Both the position numbers and the translations under genes were made by a program. Positions 1-7,953 of a stretch of DNA of 64,000 nt are shown in pieces. The notes beneath the pieces were generated by a model. The model ran no database searches. It saw only the letters and a program-made list of their open reading frames with translations, and was not told the origin of the DNA. Source of the DNA: Flavobacterium buctense. Its GTDB lineage: Bacteria; Bacteroidota; Bacteroidia; Flavobacteriales; Flavobacteriaceae. Position 1 is the first letter of the stretch. Each line of letters begins with the position of its first letter. The stretch covers positions 186,001 through 250,000 of the forward strand of contig NZ_JACTAB010000003.1 in the NCBI RefSeq assembly GCF_014486695.1. The letters are read 5' to 3'.

Positions 1-2106
1 GGTGGCGGTAGTAACGCCAAAGGCGACTGATCCGGTTGGTGTAACTGCTCCACTTGGGGTGGTATTGGAAGTACTAACATAATATTGATAACCATTAGCC
101 GGTTCCGGAAAAGCAGCAGTCCAGGCTATTCCGGCAGAAGTACTTCCAACGGTAGTCACTATCAAATCACTTGGTTCAAAACAGGTAGGTGATACAATTA
201 CACTAATGTCATCGATCATTATTTTGCTTTGATTGGCAAAACTATATCCTTGAAAACCAAGATAAAAAATGTTGTTGGTTACCGGTGTAAAATCGACCGT
301 AGCGGTTTGGTATACCGTATTAATGATGTTGGACAAATCTAAAATGGTGTTATTCATGCTTGCCTCAGAAGGTCCTGTACCCAAACGAATTCTTATATTT
401 TCAGCAAAAGAACCGGCACTCAGAGTATTGTATTTAAATTTTAAACGATAGGTTACTCCTGCCGTTAAATTTAATCCAGCGGTAAAAAACCAATCATTGG
501 TATCTAAAGCAGTATTAGTTGCTAAATGATAGGCATTAGGAGTTGAAGCCGCTAAACTGTTTTGCACGGTCCAAGTTACCGCGTCAGCATTGTCATTGGA
601 AATGGTGAAACAAGTTGGAAGGGTATTGACCGGTGTTGTATCAAAACTTTGAAAATAAGGAATTGGAAAAGCCCCACAAACTGTAGTTACCGCAACTGTC
701 GCACTGTTTGTTGTACAAGCGATACCAATAGCCCGCACTCTAAAATAATAGGTGGTCAAAGGGTTTAGTCCGTCAACCACAAAATCATTTGCCCCGGCAG
801 TTGAAGCTCCGGAATATCCCGGAAGAATGCCGGTAAACGTATTGTTAGTTGACACATCAATCACATAATCGGTAGCGCCGGCCACGGGCGTCCATGAAGC
901 GGTAAATGAATTTCCTTCTACTGTTGAAGCTGACAAACCGGTTGGTGCTGCAGTACAAGTTGTTTTAGAGGCCGTTGCCATGGCACTTAAATTATAGAAA
1001 GGACCGCCAAGACAACCCGCATTATAAGGTATTACCCAATAATAATAAGTTGTGTTGGGCGTTAAGACAGATTGCGCGAAAGTAGTAACATTAGAATTGC
1101 TCACCACGGTATAAGTACCAGAAATCACATTGGTAACTGACCAATAAGTACGATTGGGAATGTCAGTTACTGTGGGAGGCACATTGGTAGTGCTTCTAAG
1201 TACAAGGTAATTGGTTGGTGCCGGGCTGGCAGCCGCAAAACTATTTCCGGTAAAGGTGGTAGCGGTTACGGTGGTAGCTCCAATAACCAAAGCAGTTGGC
1301 GCTGCCGTTGGAGTTAAACAAGGTGTTGAAGGAGTATAAGTATATTTTAATCCGTTGTTAGGGTATTCGGTCACACTAGTTCTAACCGTATTTGAATTGG
1401 CTGTACCATTAACGGTTTTTCCTAACCAAGCTGCATTGGTATTTAGTCCGGTTTGCAACCTGTTTTGAACATCTCCTTGAACAAAATTGTTGGTAACCCC
1501 ACGAATTCCGACTTGCGCATTCAAAACTGTGGGATCATCTGGAGCACAGATACCGTACGAAAGCTCTATGCTATTGGAAGTCTCTAATAATCGGATTTGG
1601 AAATTAAAATTACCTGTGATAGCTTTTCTTCTGGCGTTTGTCCATTGAACCACGAAAATTCTGTTGGGAGCCGTCCCGATAGTCTTGTATGTGATGTTAT
1701 CAGTTGCTGAAATCAAATCCATACCCAAAGCGCTAATAGTACCTCCACCGGTAAAAACCGTAGCGACACTTAGTGGCAAATAAGAATTGGAAAGTGGTTC
1801 AACTCCGAACGCTATGTAACCGTTTGGGCTAATGAAACATTGGCTTTGAATGACTCCATCATAGGAAAAATTAAATCCGATATTGGCTTGAAAAGCAGCA
1901 CCGGTAGTATGATCATCCCAAGGTGCTGTATAGGCTACTGACGGTGTTGTAAGTGCGGTATAAGTTGCGCTTGACTCATTAAAGCTATAAGTACTCACCT
2001 GAGCAAAAGCTTGTTGCGATATAAAAAAAGAGCATATAACTGCAAAAAAAACAGGCAAAAGTTTTTTTACAGAGAAATAGTTTTCTTTGTTTGAGTTGGC
2101 AATCAT
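1..2106 (-). CDS. Secreted fibronectin type III / choice-of-anchor protein, 3' part missing
   Basis: The reading frame is open from an ATG at 2104-2106 to the window edge, giving the first 702 residues of a longer protein. Residues 1-36 form a signal peptide ending in AFAQ. A globular domain follows, then fibronectin type III-like modules near residues 262-360 and 383-470. A choice-of-anchor J/MAM-like module (PIPYFQSFDT start) spans about 474-640, and another Fn3 module begins at about 640. This layout is typical of surface adhesins or enzymes exported by T9SS. The expected C-terminal sorting domain would lie outside the window, so export by T9SS is inference. Substrate and role are unknown. 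No other gene is needed to explain this stretch; short + strand frames inside it are antisense. Confidence 0.85.
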   Translation of the reverse strand, partial: MIANSNKENYFSVKKLLPVFFAVICSFFISQQAFAQVSTYSFNESSATYTALTTPSVAYTAPWDDHTTGAAFQANIGFNFSYDGVIQSQCFISPNGYIAFGVEPLSNSYLPLSVATVFTGGGTISALGMDLISATDNITYKTIGTAPNRIFVVQWTNARRKAITGNFNFQIRLLETSNSIELSYGICAPDDPTVLNAQVGIRGVTNNFVQGDVQNRLQTGLNTNAAWLGKTVNGTANSNTVRTSVTEYPNNGLKYTYTPSTPCLTPTAAPTALVIGATTVTATTFTGNSFAAASPAPTNYLVLRSTTNVPPTVTDIPNRTYWSVTNVISGTYTVVSNSNVTTFAQSVLTPNTTYYYWVIPYNAGCLGGPFYNLSAMATASKTTCTAAPTGLSASTVEGNSFTASWTPVAGATDYVIDVSTNNTFTGILPGYSGASTAGANDFVVDGLNPLTTYYFRVRAIGIACTTNSATVAVTTVCGAFPIPYFQSFDTTPVNTLPTCFTISNDNADAVTWTVQNSLAASTPNAYHLATNTALDTNDWFFTAGLNLTAGVTYRLKFKYNTLSAGSFAENIRIRLGTGPSEASMNNTILDLSNIINTVYQTATVDFTPVTNNIFYLGFQGYSFANQSKIMIDDISVIVSPTCFEPSDLIVTTVGSTSAGIAWTAAFPEPANGYQYYVSTSNTTPSGAVTPTGSVAFGVTTAT

Positions 2107-2505
2107 ATCAATACTTTGATTCAAGGCTAAATTTCAAAAAAACACCAATAATCTGATATTAATTGTTTGTTTTTTAATCAATTAAAATGCTAAATCAGCG
2201 TTTTTTGGAATCAGTAAATTTATGTGAAAAGTTTAAAAAAAAAAGTTTATAAATCTAATTTCAAGAATTAATCGTCAAAGTGCTTAAAACCATCGATATT
2301 CAGCAATTTTAGGGTAATTTTATTCTTACACCAAATGCACTTACTAGTTGCAAAGCCTTAAAAGAGAAGAAATCCCTTCAAAAAAAATATTTTTAATTAA
2401 ATCCATAAAAAGGGGTGTTAAAAATCTTTAGCTTAAAAAGGTTTAATTATTAGATAAAAATGTCAAAAAAACAAAGTGTTTTCTATCTTTGGAAAAAATA
2501 TTATT
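2107..2505. other. Intergenic region between divergent genes
   Basis: Very AT-rich spacer of about 400 bp. It must carry promoters for the secreted protein on the left and the phosphoribosyltransferase on the right. A TATCTTTG at 2484-2491 matches the Bacteroidota -7 consensus TAnnTTTG. No TTG was found at the usual upstream distance. No convincing gene, hairpin or repeat was seen. Confidence 0.5.
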
Positions 2506-3003
2506 ATGGGGCAAAACATCATACTCAACCACCAAGAAATTGAACACAAAATAAGACGCATTGCCTATCAAATTTATGAAACCTTTGCTGATGAAAAAGA
2601 AATTGTATTGGCTGGTATCTCGAGTAATGGGTACATTTTGGCGGAGAAAATCAGTGAAGTTCTAAAAAATATTTCAGACATTACTATTGTTTTGTGTGAA
2701 GTAAAAATGGATAAGCAAAATCCGTTTAATGCTGTGACCACTTCCATCACAAAAGATGCTTATCATGATAAAAACCTAGTGTTGGTTGATGATGTCTTAA
2801 ACTCAGGCACAACCTTAGTATATGGGGTAAAACATTTTTTAGAAGTACCTATTAAAAAGTTTAAAACCGTAGTACTAATTGATCGCAATCACAAAAAATT
2901 TCCGGTTAAAGCTGACTTTAAAGGTATTTCCCTTTCCACTTCTTCAAAAGAACATGTACATGTGGTATTTGAGGACAACAACAACCATGCTTTCTTAGTT
3001 TAG
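2506..3003 (+). CDS. Phosphoribosyltransferase family protein (PyrR-like)
   Basis: A 165-residue type I phosphoribosyltransferase. The PRPP-binding loop LVLVDDVLNSGTT lies at about residues 91-103, where the two Asp residues and the GTT turn bind PRPP-Mg. Such proteins salvage nucleobases or, as PyrR, regulate pyrimidine genes; the substrate cannot be read from the sequence. I prefer the ATG at 2506 over an in-frame GTG at 2476, because the -7 promoter match at 2484-2491 would lie inside the longer version. The gene converges on aroK and their 3' ends overlap by 9 bp. Confidence 0.75.
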   Translation: MGQNIILNHQEIEHKIRRIAYQIYETFADEKEIVLAGISSNGYILAEKISEVLKNISDITIVLCEVKMDKQNPFNAVTTSITKDAYHDKNLVLVDDVLNSGTTLVYGVKHFLEVPIKKFKTVVLIDRNHKKFPVKADFKGISLSTSSKEHVHVVFEDNNNHAFLV

Positions 3004-3513
3004 TAAGGCTTCAATTTCTGTGGCTATGGCTTCGGGTGTTTTACCGCCGGTATTAATTTTGAAAGTCGCTTGATTGTAAAAATAACTTCTATCAAACAAA
3101 TTTTTGGCGATAAATTCTTTGAGTTCCTCTTCGGATTGATTGGCTACTAAAGGTCTTTCGGAAGCGTTATGTTTAAGTCGGTTGTAAAGTTCGTCAATAG
3201 TGGCATAGAGGTAAATTGAAACCACATTATCCCCTTTTAGTAATAAGTGATTGTTAGCATAACAAGGTGTTCCTCCGCCGGTACTTATGATAAGGTTTTC
3301 GGGAGCAGTTATCAATTTTTTAAATTCGAGGTGTTCTTGTTTTCTGAAATAAATTTCGCCTTTCTGTTTAAAAATATCCGCTACGGATAATTTCTCGTTT
3401 TTTTCGATTACTTTATCTAAGTCTACCCACTTCATGTGTCTTTTTTCAGCTAAGATTTTGCCAATAGTTGACTTTCCAACTGCCATATACCCCACTAAAA
3501 TAATTTTCTGCAT
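2995..3513 (-). CDS. aroK: Shikimate kinase
   Basis: A 172-residue cytoplasmic kinase that phosphorylates shikimate at O3 with ATP, the fifth step of chorismate synthesis. The P-loop GYMAVGKST is at residues 8-16. Asp31/Asp33 of VDLD, Arg57 in YFRKQE and the GGG at 79-81 are the usual shikimate-binding elements. The SERPL segment near residue 120 is the lid arginine region. Length is normal for AroK. The gene stands alone, convergent and overlapping by 9 bp with the upstream phosphoribosyltransferase gene. Confidence 0.93.
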   Translation of the reverse strand: MQKIILVGYMAVGKSTIGKILAEKRHMKWVDLDKVIEKNEKLSVADIFKQKGEIYFRKQEHLEFKKLITAPENLIISTGGGTPCYANNHLLLKGDNVVSIYLYATIDELYNRLKHNASERPLVANQSEEELKEFIAKNLFDRSYFYNQATFKINTGGKTPEAIATEIEALLN

Positions 3514-3584
3514 TGCAATAAAACCTTATAAATTAAGCCATTAAGACCTATAACCAAAAAAAGGCAAATTTATAATAAAATTGC

Positions 3585-3616
3585 TTTGAAATATAAATAA
3601 TAAGGTCTTATATTTG
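3585..3616 (+). promoter_or_regulatory. tRNA-Lys promoter
   Basis: TTTG at 3585-3588, a 20-nt spacer and TATATTTG at 3609-3616 match the Bacteroidota sigma factor consensus. The block from GCTTTGAAA to TTGCACCCGC is almost repeated before tRNA-Pro at 32418-32447, which supports it as a stable-RNA promoter. Confidence 0.7.
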
Positions 3617-3640
3617 CACCCGCATTCAAGAAAAGAAAAA

Positions 3641-3713
3641 GACTCGATAGCTCAGTTGGTAGAGCACATCACTTTTAATGATGGGGTCCTGGGTTCGAGC
3701 CCCAGTCGGGTCA
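3641..3713 (+). tRNA. tRNA-Lys (UUU), copy 1
   Basis: A 73-nt cloverleaf. The acceptor strands GACTCGA and TCGGGTC pair, the D and T arms are canonical, and the anticodon stem CATCA/TGATG closes the loop CTTTTAA with anticodon TTT. CCA is not encoded. Identical to the next copy. Confidence 0.97.
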
Positions 3714-3740
3714 CTATTTTTTCTTTATTTTGAGGCTAAA

Positions 3741-3813
3741 GACTCGATAGCTCAGTTGGTAGAGCACATCACTTTTAATGATGGGGTCCTGGGTTCGAGC
3801 CCCAGTCGGGTCA
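3741..3813 (+). tRNA. tRNA-Lys (UUU), copy 2
   Basis: Identical to the first tRNA-Lys and separated from it by 27 nt. It is probably co-transcribed with it and with the following tRNA-Leu. CCA is not encoded. Confidence 0.97.
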
Positions 3814-3853
3814 CAAAAAGTCGAACAGCTATTGTTTGACTTTTTTTGTTTTA

Positions 3854-3937
3854 GGCCACGTGGAGAAACTGGTAGACTTGCCATCTTGAGGGGGTGGTGT
3901 TCGAAAGGACGTGTGGGTTCGAATCCCATCGTGGTCA
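3854..3937 (+). tRNA. tRNA-Leu (GAG)
   Basis: An 84-nt class II tRNA with the long variable arm expected for leucine. The acceptor strands GGCCACG/CGTGGTC pair with one G-T. The anticodon stem CCATC/GGTGG closes the loop TTGAGGG, anticodon GAG. CCA is not encoded. Two degraded copies of its last 18 nt lie downstream at 4082-4099 and 4119-4136. Confidence 0.94.
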
Positions 3938-3938
3938 C

Positions 3939-3999
3939 ATTTGAAATTAAAAGGAGGACTGCCAGTGGTAGTCAGGTATTTTTAAAGTTCGGAATCAAA
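3939..3999 (+). repeat. Hairpin repeat element, copy A (after tRNA-Leu)
   Basis: Begins with ATTTGA right after the tRNA-Leu end. It contains AGGAG, a 7-bp stem GACTGCC/GGTAGTC with a 3-nt loop, then TCAGGTAT and a degraded second hairpin. Same design as the copies at 7950-8021 (reversed) and 32705-32769 (reversed). Confidence 0.65.
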
Positions 4000-4037
4000 T
4001 AAAAAAAAACACCAAGCTCGCTTGAGTGTTTTTTTTT
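4000..4037 (+). terminator. Terminator downstream of the tRNA cluster
   Basis: AACAC CAAG pairs with CTTG GTGTT around a CTCG loop, with one bulged A, followed by nine T. It probably ends the Lys-Lys-Leu tRNA transcript. Confidence 0.65.
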
Positions 4038-4081
4038 GTTTAAAGAATTCTCAAAGCGGAGCTTTGTGGGAACAGTATAGC

Positions 4082-4136
4082 TAATCCCAAAGTGGTCACA
4101 TTTGAAATTAAAAGAAGGGAATCCCAACTTGGTGAC
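4082..4136 (+). repeat. Two degraded copies of the tRNA-Leu 3' end
   Basis: 4082-4099 and 4119-4136 each match 15 of 18 bases of the tRNA-Leu 3' end (3921-3938). The first copy is followed by the same ATTTGAAATTAAAAG that follows the real tRNA. These look like duplication scars of element insertion, not functional tRNA. Confidence 0.65.
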
Positions 4137-4142
4137 AATAAA

Positions 4143-4177
4143 AAGAGTAAATTCTAATGGGTTTACTCTTTTTTTTA
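4143..4177 (+). terminator. Hairpin terminator
   Basis: AAGAGTAAA at 4143-4151 pairs with TTTACTCTT at 4162-4170 and runs into T residues. It separates the tRNA/repeat region from the carotenoid regulator. Confidence 0.65.
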
Positions 4178-4212
4178 AAGTTTATCACCAAAAAAAGTCT
4201 TTCTTAAAGTTA

Positions 4213-4235
4213 TTTTACTAATTTTGTTTAACTAA
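4213..4235 (+). promoter_or_regulatory. Promoter/operator of the B12 photoreceptor gene
   Basis: Contains the -7 element TAATTTTG (4219-4226) flanked by TTTTAC and TTTAACTAA. The 23-bp block matches 20 of 23 bases of 5170-5192 in front of crtI. Because it covers and follows the -7 element, a bound repressor would block transcription. Autoregulation is inference. Confidence 0.6.
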
Positions 4236-4247
4236 TTTAATCAAAAG

Positions 4248-5144
4248 ATGAACAATGTTAAAAGTGTTTTCAGTATAAAAGATTTGGAAAATCTATCCGG
4301 AATCAAGGCGCACACTATTAGAATTTGGGAGAAAAGGTACAATGTACTTGAACCTATGCGTACTGAAACCAACATCCGTATGTATGATTTAAGTAATTTA
4401 CAGAAGTTATTAAACATCACTTTATTGCACAATTACGGCTACAAAATTTCTAAAATATCCAAACTTTCTTCAGAGAGAATTCCGCAGTTGGTTAATGAAA
4501 TCATTTCTGAAAAAAGTGCAAAGCATCATGCCATCAGTTCTTTTAAAATGTCGATGATGAATTTTGACCAAGCACTATTCTTTTCCACTTACAACAAATT
4601 GCTCGCTGAAAAGTCATTCAGAGAAATATTTTACGATGTATTTATTCCAATGATACAAGAATTAGGATTTCTTTGGCAAACGGATACCATTACTCCTGCT
4701 CACGAACATTTTTTCTCCTATCTAATTAAGCAAAAATTAATGACCAATACGGAGAAACTTCAATCACAAGAACCATCAAAAACTGATCGGGTTTTTGTTT
4801 TGTATCTTCCAATGAATGAAATTCACGAATTAGGTATCATGTATTTAAACTACGAAATTTTGAATTTAGGATACAAAACCATCTATTTAGGAGAGAGTGT
4901 TCCAATTGACAGTTTGAAAGATATGAAAAAACACTTTGACAATATTACCTATGTTTGTTATATGACGGTTGAACCTAATAAGAATGAAATTAATAATTAC
5001 ATTAAAAGTTTAAAGCAAGACATATTAGATGAAACTTCTAATCTTTATTTAATTGGTCGCATGACTGAAAATCTAGATTCAAAATTGATTACTGAAAAAA
5101 TAACTACCTTTAACTCCATTAAAGAATTAGTTGAATTTATATAA
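4248..5144 (+). CDS. MerR-family, B12-binding (CarH/LitR-like) light-responsive regulator
   Basis: A 298-residue protein with an N-terminal MerR helix-turn-helix (about residues 6-75; HTIRIWEKRY recognition region) and a C-terminal cobalamin domain. Trp143-x9-Glu153-His154 matches the W-x9-EH motif over the upper face of adenosylcobalamin in CarH. EIHELG at 191-196 matches the E/DxHxxG motif whose His193 would be the lower cobalt ligand. In characterised CarH proteins, dark AdoCbl tetramers repress carotenoid genes and light breaks the Co-C bond. Both key histidines are kept, so the same mechanism is predicted. It lies directly upstream of crtI-crtB-crtZ and shares a promoter block with them. 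A photoreceptor function here is not proven. Confidence 0.85.
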   Translation: MNNVKSVFSIKDLENLSGIKAHTIRIWEKRYNVLEPMRTETNIRMYDLSNLQKLLNITLLHNYGYKISKISKLSSERIPQLVNEIISEKSAKHHAISSFKMSMMNFDQALFFSTYNKLLAEKSFREIFYDVFIPMIQELGFLWQTDTITPAHEHFFSYLIKQKLMTNTEKLQSQEPSKTDRVFVLYLPMNEIHELGIMYLNYEILNLGYKTIYLGESVPIDSLKDMKKHFDNITYVCYMTVEPNKNEINNYIKSLKQDILDETSNLYLIGRMTENLDSKLITEKITTFNSIKELVEFI

Positions 5145-5169
5145 AGAAATCTTTTTTTATTGTTTAGCT

Positions 5170-5192
5170 TTTTACTACTTTTGTTAAACAAA
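5170..5192 (+). promoter_or_regulatory. Promoter/operator of the crtI operon
   Basis: The -7 element TACTTTTG (5176-5183) lies inside a block that agrees with 4213-4235 at 20 of 23 positions. It ends 3 bp before the crtI ATG, so the mRNA leader would be very short. Probable target of the neighbouring MerR-B12 regulator. Confidence 0.6.
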
Positions 5193-5194
5193 AT

Positions 5195-6655
5195 ATGAAA
5201 AAAGAAATTAGAATAATCGGTTCGGGGTTTTCTTCCTTAGCAGCAGCAAGCTATCTTGCCCAAAAAGGCTATAGTGTTACTGTTTATGAAAAAAACACCA
5301 CAATTGGCGGAAGAGCGCGCCAACTCAAAAAAGAGGGTTTTACTTTTGACATTGGACCCACTTGGTATTGGATGCCTGATGTTTTTGAAAGATTCTTTGC
5401 CGACTTTGGCAAAAAACCTTCTGATTATTATGAGTTAATCAAACTTTCCCCTGCTTATCAGGTTTATTTTGGCGTAAAGGATTTTGTAACCATTACCGAC
5501 AATTTACCGGAAATCATCATCGCCTTTGAAGCCATAGAAAAAGGCAGTGGTAAAAAATTAGCTTCTTTTATGAAAGAAGCACAAAGCAACTATGACATTG
5601 CCATTAAAGATTTGGTCTATCGTCCGGGTGTTTCTCCTTTGGAATTGGTTACTTTGGAAACCGCTAAGAAAGTGAATCAGTTTTTTGGCAACATCTCTAA
5701 GGACATTCGCCGTCGATTTACCAATACGAAACTTATCCAAATCTTAGAATTCCCAGTGCTTTTCTTAGGAGCAAAACCCTCTGACACTCCATCTTTTTAT
5801 AGTTTTATGAACTTTGCAGATTTTGGCCTTGGCACTTGGCATCCCAAAAACGGCATGTATAGTGTAATTTTAGCTATGGAAGAATTAGCCAAAGAACTTG
5901 GTGTAGTTATTCATACTAATGCAAACATTGAAAAAATAAATGTAGTCGATGGTGCAGCTACTTCAATTGTAGTGAACGGCGAGGTTGTAAAAGGGGATAT
6001 TATTTTAAGTGGTGCCGATTACCATCATTCAGAAACTTTATTGGACCAAAAATACCGGGCATATTCTGAGAAATATTGGGACAAAAGAACATTTGCACCC
6101 TCTTCACTCCTATTTTATGTGGGCTTTGACAAGAAAATTGAAAACGTAGAACACCATTCTTTGTTTTTTGATGTGGATTTTGATGTGCATGCCAAGGATA
6201 TTTATGATACCCCAAGATGGCCGAAAGAACCTTTATTTTATGCAAGTTTCCCTTCTAAAACGGACGAAAATGCTGCGCCTGATGGCAAAGAAGCCGGAAT
6301 ATTTTTAATTCCGATTGCCCCAGGACTTGAGGACACTCCTGAATTAAGAGCCTTGTATTTTGATAAAATAATTACTCGTTTCGAAACACTTACACAACAA
6401 TCAGTAAAAAATAACGTTATCTTTAAAGAATCTTTTTGTGTAAATGATTTTATAAAAGATTACAATTCGTACAAAGGGAATGCCTATGGGTTAGCCAATA
6501 CCTTATTGCAAACCGCTTTTTTAAGACCCAAATTGAAAAGTAAAAAGGTAAAAAACCTTTATTTTACCGGACAATTAACTGTTCCCGGACCAGGCGTTCC
6601 GCCTTCATTAATTTCCGGAAAACTTGTTGCTGACCTCATTGAAAAAAATCTATAG
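5195..6655 (+). CDS. crtI: Phytoene desaturase (CrtI family)
   Basis: A 486-residue FAD enzyme that desaturates phytoene stepwise to lycopene at the membrane. The N-terminal dinucleotide-binding motif GSGFSSLAAASYLAQKGYSV is at about residues 8-27, followed by the acidic YEK end of the second strand and GGRARQ. The C-terminal FAD motif with FTGQLTVPGPGVPPSLISG is typical of CrtI. Length is normal. It starts the crt operon and is followed after 10 bp by crtB. No lycopene cyclase gene is in the window, so that step must be encoded elsewhere. Confidence 0.95.
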   Translation: MKKEIRIIGSGFSSLAAASYLAQKGYSVTVYEKNTTIGGRARQLKKEGFTFDIGPTWYWMPDVFERFFADFGKKPSDYYELIKLSPAYQVYFGVKDFVTITDNLPEIIIAFEAIEKGSGKKLASFMKEAQSNYDIAIKDLVYRPGVSPLELVTLETAKKVNQFFGNISKDIRRRFTNTKLIQILEFPVLFLGAKPSDTPSFYSFMNFADFGLGTWHPKNGMYSVILAMEELAKELGVVIHTNANIEKINVVDGAATSIVVNGEVVKGDIILSGADYHHSETLLDQKYRAYSEKYWDKRTFAPSSLLFYVGFDKKIENVEHHSLFFDVDFDVHAKDIYDTPRWPKEPLFYASFPSKTDENAAPDGKEAGIFLIPIAPGLEDTPELRALYFDKIITRFETLTQQSVKNNVIFKESFCVNDFIKDYNSYKGNAYGLANTLLQTAFLRPKLKSKKVKNLYFTGQLTVPGPGVPPSLISGKLVADLIEKNL

Positions 6656-6665
6656 TTATTATTTT

Positions 6666-7505
6666 ATGAAATCAATTTTTGACACCGTATCCTTCGACTG
6701 CAGTAGAAATGTGACTAAATCATACAGCACGTCTTTTTCGGCAGCCGTGAAAATGTTGGCACCGAGCATCCGTCAGGATATTTATAATATTTATGGATTT
6801 GTTCGTTTTGCAGATGAAATTGTAGATACTTTTCATGATTACAACAAAGAACAACTTTTTGAGATGTTTGAAAAGGATTTGGCGAATGCCCTAGAAAATA
6901 AAATCAGTTTGAATCCGGTGTTGAATTCGTTTCAGCATACGGTTAACCAATACAATATTCCCCAAACCATGATTGCCGCTTTCATGAAAAGTATGCGCTT
7001 GGATTTACACAAAACCGTTTATCAAACTTATGATGAATACAGTGAGTACATTTATGGTTCGGCAGATGTAGTGGGTTTAATGTGTTTGAAAGTATTCGTT
7101 AATGGTGATGATAAGAAATTCAATGAGTTAGAACATTCGGCTATGCGACTAGGCTCGGCATTCCAAAAAGTGAATTTTCTTCGCGATTTGAAAGCAGATT
7201 ACGAAGATTTGAACCGAACTTATTTTCCCAACACCGATTTATCAAAACTGGATGAGCAATCTAAAAATGAAATCATCAAAGAAATCGAAGCTGATTTTCA
7301 GGCGGGTTTTGATGGAATTTTAAAACTGCCATTGGAAGCTAAATTTGGTGTTTATACCGCCTATGTTTATTATAAAAAATTACTGTCTAAGTTGAAAAAA
7401 ACACCTTCGATGGAAATTAAAAACACTCGAATTCGAGTACCGGATTATGAAAAATTTGGGCTTTTGGCACGTTGTTATGTGAATTATCGTTTAAATTTAT
7501 TATAA
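6666..7505 (+). CDS. crtB: Phytoene synthase
   Basis: A 279-residue enzyme that joins two geranylgeranyl diphosphates into phytoene. The two Asp-rich substrate-Mg motifs are visible: DEIVD at residues 50-54 and RDLKADYED at 173-181, the latter followed by the family signature LNRTYFP. I use the ATG at 6666. An in-frame start at 6624 lies inside crtI and would add 14 residues before the conserved N-terminus. Lies 10 bp after crtI and 4 bp before crtZ, so one transcript is likely. Confidence 0.95.
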   Translation: MKSIFDTVSFDCSRNVTKSYSTSFSAAVKMLAPSIRQDIYNIYGFVRFADEIVDTFHDYNKEQLFEMFEKDLANALENKISLNPVLNSFQHTVNQYNIPQTMIAAFMKSMRLDLHKTVYQTYDEYSEYIYGSADVVGLMCLKVFVNGDDKKFNELEHSAMRLGSAFQKVNFLRDLKADYEDLNRTYFPNTDLSKLDEQSKNEIIKEIEADFQAGFDGILKLPLEAKFGVYTAYVYYKKLLSKLKKTPSMEIKNTRIRVPDYEKFGLLARCYVNYRLNLL

Positions 7506-7509
7506 AATT

Positions 7510-7953
7510 ATGTTACTACATATAATTGTTTTTATCGTTACCTTTTGCATCATGGAATTTATGGCTTGGTTTAGTCACAAATACATCATGCATGGCTTTT
7601 TATGGAACTTACACGCCGATCACCACAAAAAAGACCACGATTCTTGGTTTGAACGCAATGATGCCTTTTTTATTTTTTATGCTGTTGTGAGTGTTGGTTT
7701 CTTTTTACTTTGGCAGAATAACATCCTTGAAGTCGGATTGGCCATTGGCTTAGGTATTTTTGCCTATGGATTGGCTTATTTTACGGTGCATGACATCTTT
7801 ATTCACCAAAGATTTAAGTTGTTCCGAAATGCCAATAATCGTTATGCTAAAGCGGTAAGAAGAGCACATAAAATGCACCACAAACACATCGGTAAAGAAG
7901 ATGGAGAATGCTTTGGAATGTTGGTGGTACCATTTAAATATTTTAAGAAGTGA
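7510..7953 (+). CDS. crtZ: Beta-carotene hydroxylase (CrtZ type)
   Basis: A 147-residue membrane di-iron hydroxylase that adds 3-OH groups to beta-ionone rings, giving zeaxanthin. The His clusters are HKYIMH (about 23-28), HADHHKKDH (about 35-43), HDIFIHQ (about 95-101) and HKMHHKH (about 118-124), between hydrophobic segments. It is the last gene of the crt operon. The final codons are part of a 19-bp direct duplication (7931-7949 and 8022-8040) flanking a hairpin repeat. Removing the insert would change the stop codon and add about seven residues, so the present C-terminus may have been set by the insertion. Confidence 0.92.
   Translation: MLLHIIVFIVTFCIMEFMAWFSHKYIMHGFLWNLHADHHKKDHDSWFERNDAFFIFYAVVSVGFFLLWQNNILEVGLAIGLGIFAYGLAYFTVHDIFIHQRFKLFRNANNRYAKAVRRAHKMHHKHIGKEDGECFGMLVVPFKYFKK

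Noticed and set aside
269..768. Two + strand open frames (60 and 68 codons)
   Set aside because: They lie antisense inside the continuous minus-strand frame of the secreted Fn3 protein, with low-quality protein composition.
3855..3867. Possible parS-like CCACGTGG palindrome
   Set aside because: It is the acceptor stem and following bases of tRNA-Leu, far from the parS consensus; no other parS candidate was seen near parAB.
3714..4002. Overlapping open frames on both strands through the tRNA genes
   Set aside because: They are built from tRNA-Lys and tRNA-Leu sequence and the adjacent repeat.
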